Both the position numbers and the translations under genes were made by a program. From an uncultured Eubacteriales bacterium (GTDB taxonomy: Bacteria; Bacillota; Clostridia; Oscillospirales; Acutalibacteraceae), in assembly GCA_934476545.1 (NCBI GenBank), contig CAKSOB010000060.1:1-8721 (forward strand): 8,721 nt of DNA, in the 5' to 3' direction. Shown here in pieces: positions 5,345-8,721 of this stretch (its first letter is position 1; every line of letters starts with the position of its first letter). The notes beneath the pieces are model-generated. The model saw nothing but the letters and a program-made list of their open reading frames with translations. It had not been told where the DNA came from and did no database searches.

Positions 5345-6181
5345 ATGAAAAAGTTAAGCATTCTGCTCATTATGGGTGCGCTGTGTGCCGGTCTGTTGGT
5401 CGGTTGCGGCGCTACCGACACAGAGAGCAACGTTTCTTCCGACAGCGCTTCTACCGTTTCTTCCGAAGTATCCTCTGCAACAGATACTTCCAGTACAGAA
5501 GCATCCTCCACACCAGATTCCTCCACAGAGGAATCCACCGACCCAACACCGTCCACCGGTGACGATGCCAGCGTAGAAATGATTTTGGATGAAATAAGAG
5601 GCGATAACATCGGTCAGTTCGTTAAGATTGTAGGCGCAGACAACAGCGCTGTTCAGACAATCAACAGCGAAATTGAGAGCCTGATGGCGCAGTACCAAAC
5701 AGAGTCCACCAAGGGGGACGGCTCTTGGGCGGAGTACCAAACCTACGTCGATAAGGACAGCAAATACCTGAACATTGTCATGCTGTATAATGTATACCCA
5801 ACCTATGGCAATCAGGGCAACTTGGCTTCCTTTACTTATGACATGGGGAACGAAACCATAGTCAGCACCGCTGATGTAGAGCGCATGACCGGCAAAACCG
5901 AAAGCGCCATCCGCTCCGCTTTTGAGAGCTACTATCGGGATAGCAATACCGCACATCAATACCGTGAAGTAACCCAGTTTACCGTTGCAGGTGCCTCCGC
6001 TTACGAAAACGGTCAGGCAGATATTTATCTGGCAGTGACCACCGACGACAAGGCAGACGCTCCACCGGAATACCAAACCTCCTCCAACAAGGAGTTGTAC
6101 ATCTTCCACAGCGATGACGCCAGCTTTGAATTGGTTCAGGGTGACAACCTATTTATCAACAACGGTCGCCAAGCATTCTAA
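5345..6181 (+). CDS. Surface lipoprotein with Ser/Thr-rich linker and a DUF4163/RsiV-like C-terminal domain
   Basis: A 278-residue predicted lipoprotein. The signal peptide has KK at 2-3, a hydrophobic core 4-17 and the lipobox LVGC at 18-21, so Cys21 should be acylated and the protein anchored to the outer face of the membrane. Residues 22-75 are a Ser/Thr/Glu-rich, low-complexity linker, probably a wall-spanning tether. Residues 76-278 look folded, with helical VQTINSEIESLMAQY (103-117) followed by strand-rich sequence including FTYDMGNETIVSTADV (163-178). This arrangement recalls the DUF4163/DUF3298 domains of PdaC and RsiV, in which a short helix precedes strands ending in a D-x-x-x-x-(I/V) Asp-rich turn, but the match is by eye. 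No catalytic motif is evident. The ATG follows AAGGGGGT. The gene is monocistronic with its own promoter and terminator. It may bind ligand or wall polymer; unproven. Confidence 0.85.
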   Translation: MKKLSILLIMGALCAGLLVGCGATDTESNVSSDSASTVSSEVSSATDTSSTEASSTPDSSTEESTDPTPSTGDDASVEMILDEIRGDNIGQFVKIVGADNSAVQTINSEIESLMAQYQTESTKGDGSWAEYQTYVDKDSKYLNIVMLYNVYPTYGNQGNLASFTYDMGNETIVSTADVERMTGKTESAIRSAFESYYRDSNTAHQYREVTQFTVAGASAYENGQADIYLAVTTDDKADAPPEYQTSSNKELYIFHSDDASFELVQGDNLFINNGRQAF

Positions 6182-6194
6182 TTTTACAAGTTCC

Positions 6195-6230
6195 ACGCAC
6201 TGCTCTTTTGAGTGGTGCGTTTTCTTTTTA
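6195..6230 (+). terminator. Intrinsic terminator after the lipoprotein gene
   Basis: CGCACTGCTC (6196-6205), loop TTTT and GAGTGGTGCG (6210-6219) form a 10-bp stem with two G-U pairs. A T-rich tail (TTTTCTTTTT) follows. It begins about 14 nt after the stop codon. Confidence 0.88.
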
Positions 6231-6278
6231 CAATTTTTTCATAAATTGTAAATCTCCCTGTCTTTTTTCGTAGAACTA

Positions 6279-6287
6279 TGGTATACT
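6279..6287 (+). promoter_or_regulatory. Extended -10 promoter of the putP-like gene
   Basis: TATACT (6282-6287) preceded by TGG (6279-6281) is an extended -10 element. The -35 region at 17 nt is weak. The start should be near 6294, inside the dyad described at 6289-6315. Confidence 0.6.
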
Positions 6288-6288
6288 T

Positions 6289-6315
6289 ACAAATGATGCT
6301 ATCATCTGCATTTGT
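6289..6315 (+). promoter_or_regulatory. Dyad at the transcription start of the putP-like gene
   Basis: ACAAAT (6289-6294) and ATTTGT (6310-6315), plus inner GATG (6295-6298) and CATC (6303-6306), form an interrupted inverted repeat right over the predicted start site. The 3-nt TGC is a bulge on one side. As DNA it could be a repressor operator. As RNA most of it would be a 5'-end hairpin. The regulator cannot be named. Confidence 0.45.
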
Positions 6316-6344
6316 AGATATACTACATAGAATGGAGAAGTACC

Positions 6345-7874
6345 ATGACAACTGAACAAATCCTCATGCTGGTCACTATTGGAGGGTATCTGGTTATCAT
6401 GCTGCTGATTGGCGTATGGTTCTCCCGGCGCAACAACTCCGTCGATGATTTCTATCTCGGCGGCAGAAAGCTGGGTCCGTTCGTCACAGCCATGAGCGCA
6501 GAAGCCTCTGATATGAGCAGCTGGCTGTTGATGGGTTTGCCAGGCGTAGCCTACGCTACCGGCTTGGCAGATGCCACTTGGACAGCCATTGGACTGGCGA
6601 TCGGAACCTATCTAAACTGGCTGATCGTCTCCAAACGACTCCGGAATTACTCTCATGTGTGCAACAACTCGATTACCATTCCGGACTTCTTCTCGAACCG
6701 CTATCGAGATAAGTACAAGATTCTGATGGCGATTGCGGCGGTGATTATCATTATCTTCTTTGTGCCTTACACAGCGTCCGGCTTTGCTGCTTGCGGCAAG
6801 CTGTTCTCCTCTCTGTTTGGCATTGATTATCACTTGGCTATGATTATTAGCGCCGTCGTCATCGTGTTTTACACCTCCTTTGGCGGCTTCTCGGCAGCAA
6901 GTACCACCGACTTTATTCAAGGCATTGTTATGACCATTGCCCTGTTTATTGTGTTTGGCTTTGGCATTGCTGTTGCCGGCGGTCCCAACGCAGTGGTGGA
7001 CAACGCCACCGCTCTCCCGGGCTATTTGGACTTGACGCAGGTTTTCAATGCAGAAACCAACAGCGCCGAGCCATACTCCATCCTGAAGATTGCCTCCACA
7101 CTGGCTTGGGGACTGGGCTACTTCGGTATGCCGCACGTTCTCCTGCGCTTTATGGCGATTGACGACAGCAAAAAGCTGAAAACCTCTCGCCGTGTGGCAA
7201 CCATCTGGGTTGTCATTTCTCTGGCGGTTGCCATTTCCATCGGTATCATCGGTTTGGCGATGGTGAATAACGGCGCTATGCAGCCGCTCAGCGACCCGGA
7301 AACCATTATCGTGGTCATTGCCGACCTGCTGAGCAAAAACGGTTGGCTGGCAGCGCTGGTGGGCGGTTTGATTCTGGCAGGTATTCTGGCCTCCACCATG
7401 TCTACCGCAGACTCTCAGCTTTTGGCAGCCTCCTCCAGTGTATCGGAGAACATCATCAGCGGTCTGTTCCGCATCAAAACCTCCAAGCGTGCTTCCATGA
7501 TTATTGCGAAAGTAACCTTGGTGCTGATTGCTGCGGTTGCGGTGGTTCTGGCTTGGGACAAGAACAGCTCGGTCTTCCAAATTGTGTCCTTTGCTTGGGC
7601 AGGTTTTGGCGCCACCTTCGGTCCCGTTGTGCTGTTGGCACTGTTCTGGAAGCGCAGCACCATGTGGGGCGCCCTCTCCGGCATGGTTGTGGGCGGCGCA
7701 ATGGTATTCATCTGGAAGTACCTGATTGCCCCGTTGGGCGGCGTTCTGGGCATTTATGAACTGCTGCCTGCATTCCTTGCAGCCATCATCGTGAACATTG
7801 TGGTAAGCCTGTTGACTAAGAAACCGTCACAGGATGTACTGGATGAGTTTGACGCTGTAAAAGCAATGAAATAA
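6345..7874 (+). CDS. putP: Sodium/solute symporter, PutP-type (probable sodium/proline symporter)
   Basis: A 509-residue member of the solute:sodium symporter family. It is close in length to E. coli PutP (502) and has about 13 transmembrane helices. The sodium-site motif MSAEASDMSSWLLMGLPG (residues 50-67) almost matches the E. coli PutP sequence, with Asp56 equivalent to its Asp55. Other family marks are SFGGFSAASTTDFIQG (178-193), GMPHVLLRFMA (261-271) and STMSTADSQLL (350-360), where S353/T354 correspond to Ser340/Thr341 of PutP. It should import proline, with sodium, as a nutrient or osmolyte, though related sequences can differ in substrate. The ATG at 6345 follows GGAG. It is monocistronic, with a promoter overlapped by a dyad and a strong terminator shared with the convergent pilin gene. 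No putA or proline catabolic gene is visible in the window. Confidence 0.94.
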   Translation: MTTEQILMLVTIGGYLVIMLLIGVWFSRRNNSVDDFYLGGRKLGPFVTAMSAEASDMSSWLLMGLPGVAYATGLADATWTAIGLAIGTYLNWLIVSKRLRNYSHVCNNSITIPDFFSNRYRDKYKILMAIAAVIIIIFFVPYTASGFAACGKLFSSLFGIDYHLAMIISAVVIVFYTSFGGFSAASTTDFIQGIVMTIALFIVFGFGIAVAGGPNAVVDNATALPGYLDLTQVFNAETNSAEPYSILKIASTLAWGLGYFGMPHVLLRFMAIDDSKKLKTSRRVATIWVVISLAVAISIGIIGLAMVNNGAMQPLSDPETIIVVIADLLSKNGWLAALVGGLILAGILASTMSTADSQLLAASSSVSENIISGLFRIKTSKRASMIIAKVTLVLIAAVAVVLAWDKNSSVFQIVSFAWAGFGATFGPVVLLALFWKRSTMWGALSGMVVGGAMVFIWKYLIAPLGGVLGIYELLPAFLAAIIVNIVVSLLTKKPSQDVLDEFDAVKAMK

Positions 7875-7889
7875 TTTCATAACACAAAA

Positions 7890-7930
7890 AACACCCTCGA
7901 CTCGCTTGAGTCGGGGGTGTTTCATTTTGC
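7890..7930. terminator. Bidirectional terminator between putP and the pilin gene
   Basis: ACACCCTCGACTC (7891-7903), loop GCTT and GAGTCGGGGGTGT (7908-7920) form a 13-bp stem with one G-U pair. It has TTTCATTTTG after it on plus and a T-run of six on the minus side (plus AAAAAA at 7885-7891). It ends putP about 16 nt after the stop. On the minus strand it lies about 40 nt past the pilin stop, so the convergent genes can share it. Confidence 0.92.
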
Positions 7931-7960
7931 TCTATCTTAAGCAAATAATTCAGCCACTAG

Positions 7961-8533
7961 TTATATCCATGAACTATACAAAGTTAAAGAGCGATTATCA
8001 TACTGCGATCCGATTCCATAAAGTAACGTCATTATAGAATTGAATTCATTGTCATCTCTTTTCCAACCTGTTTCTGGTGTATAGATATAAGTACCATCAG
8101 AAGATGCGAAGTTGTCATCAAAGAATATAAATCCTATTTTCTCAATTTCATATTCTTTCCGTTTATCGGTTGGATCTCCAAAAATAATAATTGTAGCATA
8201 ATTACTATCAAATTGACATGAACTTCCTACTTGGTACACATATGCACTATGATCTACTTTGCCTGTAGTATTATTTGCTAACTTTTTCCAACTAGATGGT
8301 GTTCCACCTGGATCTACCATAAACTCTGCTGTTTTTGCAGACACCACTGTTTGAAAAGTTTTAAGGTCATTCAAACGCTTTGCCTCTTTGGCTTGCCCAA
8401 TATAGTTCATCAACAGTGGCACCATTACCGCTGCCAAAATTAAGATGATAACAATCACTACGATTAACTCTACCAGGGTAAAGCCTTTCTTGCCGTTCTT
8501 TCGCCGTTGTAACTTTGCCGTTAGTGTGTTCAT
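7961..8533 (-). CDS. Type IV pilin-like protein (class III signal peptide)
   Basis: A 190-residue prepilin-like protein. I take the start at 8533 (MNTLTAKLQRRKNGKKGFTL) because it is preceded by an AAGGTG ribosome binding site about 6 nt upstream and gives a usual leader. An ATG 23 codons upstream (8602) would add a long basic leader, overlap the promoter and lack a good site. Prepilin peptidase should cut at K-K-G17/F18, leaving mature FTLVELIVVIVIILILA with Glu22 at position +5, the classic assembly residue. The hydrophobic stalk helix runs to about residue 45. The remainder is a distinct pilin head domain. No assembly ATPase, PilC or peptidase gene is in the window, so it is an orphan here. 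The coding region is much AT-richer than putP (17 of 60 G/C at 8161-8220 against 35 of 60 at 7681-7740), which suggests relaxed selection or transfer. Confidence 0.9.
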   Translation of the reverse strand: MNTLTAKLQRRKNGKKGFTLVELIVVIVIILILAAVMVPLLMNYIGQAKEAKRLNDLKTFQTVVSAKTAEFMVDPGGTPSSWKKLANNTTGKVDHSAYVYQVGSSCQFDSNYATIIIFGDPTDKRKEYEIEKIGFIFFDDNFASSDGTYIYTPETGWKRDDNEFNSIMTLLYGIGSQYDNRSLTLYSSWI

Positions 8534-8573
8534 GCACTTCACCTTCTCTGTTGTTTTGCGTTTTTTCGTTTTT

Positions 8574-8602
8574 AGTATAGCAAGTTTTTCGGCAAAAAGC
8601 AA
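8574..8602 (-). promoter_or_regulatory. Promoter of the pilin gene
   Basis: TTGCTT (8602-8597), a 17-nt spacer and TATACT (8579-8574) with TGC just upstream on the minus strand form a good sigma-A promoter with an extended -10. The leader to the ATG at 8533 is about 34 nt. The -35 overlaps the base of the hairpin at 8601-8633 by 2 bp. Confidence 0.7.
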
Positions 8603-8633
8603 GAGCCATCGGCAATTTTTACCGATGGCTCTT
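8601..8633. terminator. Strong 12-bp hairpin, likely terminator on the minus strand
   Basis: AAGAGCCATCGG (8601-8612) pairs perfectly with CCGATGGCTCTT (8622-8633), with a 9-nt loop. Read on minus it is followed by TTGCTTTTTG, so it can act as a terminator for any minus-strand transcript arriving from the right of the window. On plus the tail TAGTCTATAATAG is not a T-run. It also sits directly upstream of the pilin promoter. Confidence 0.65.
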
Positions 8634-8637
8634 AGTC

Positions 8638-8721
8638 TATAATAGACACACTCAAAACTGAATAAAGCTACTAGAATGAAAATGGCAAGAGGTAAATCTA
8701 CATCACAAGAATAATCTTATG
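8638..8721 (+). other. Possible rRNA operon leader or spacer fragment at the right edge
   Basis: No reading frame is seen here. The segment CACACTCAAAACTGAATAAA (8647-8666) resembles the precursor sequences found between 16S and 23S genes or upstream of 16S in Firmicutes, where CTTTGAAAACTGAATA-like strings are common. A TATAAT hexamer (8638-8643) and the palindrome TCTATAATAGA lie just before it. Only the continuation beyond the window could confirm this. It may be ordinary non-coding DNA. Confidence 0.25.

Noticed and set aside
5354..6109. 251-codon open frame antisense to the lipoprotein
   Set aside because: Gly/Cys/Val-rich shadow of the Ser/Thr-rich linker, with no start signals.
6612..7580. 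322-codon open frame on the minus strand inside putP
   Set aside because: It lies wholly within putP, has no ribosome binding site and encodes a His/Asn/Gly-rich composition typical of an antisense shadow.
8534..8602. Alternative upstream start for the pilin (23 extra residues)
   Set aside because: It would overlap the promoter -10 and -35 and has no suitable ribosome binding site, whereas the ATG at 8533 has one and gives a normal prepilin leader.

Overview
The window looks like a chromosomal segment of a Gram-positive gut Clostridia member, most likely Oscillospiraceae/Ruminococcaceae. This is inferred from the Firmicutes-type 5S rRNA, AGGAGG-like ribosome binding sites, TTGACA/TGnTATAAT-type promoters, a U-tailed intrinsic terminator after most genes, and protein resemblance (PgcA-type phosphohexomutase, PutP, Clostridia-style type IV pilin). 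No database search was possible.

Layout. Positions 1-891 (minus strand) hold the start of an operon of three small uncharacterised proteins; the third gene runs off the left edge. Divergent to it is a YfcE/YsnB-type metallophosphoesterase (991-1458). An alpha-phosphoglucomutase/phosphomannomutase (1698-3398) follows, with a consensus sigma-A promoter and a leader of about 115 nt. The gene-poor stretch 3399-4494 is RNA-rich. It holds a candidate small RNA of about 135 nt with its own promoter and terminator (plus strand), and two identical 5S rRNA genes in tandem on the minus strand, each with its own promoter, 5'-terminal leader hairpin and terminator. Next come three single-gene plus-strand units: a six-helix membrane protein (4495-5127), a lipoprotein with a Ser/Thr-rich linker (5345-6181), and a PutP-type sodium/solute symporter (6345-7874). 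The minus strand at 7961-8533 encodes an AT-rich type IV pilin-like protein, whose 3' end shares a bidirectional terminator with putP. The last ~90 bases carry a strong hairpin and a segment resembling a rRNA operon spacer or leader.

How the pieces relate. Except for the three-gene minus operon, every gene seems to be its own transcription unit, so proximity says little about shared function. The mutase links glucose-6-phosphate and glucose-1-phosphate for envelope sugar and glycogen synthesis. The symporter imports proline or a related solute. The lipoprotein and pilin are surface proteins. The least explained parts are the 3.6 kb small RNA, the standalone duplicated 5S units, and the three-gene small-protein operon.
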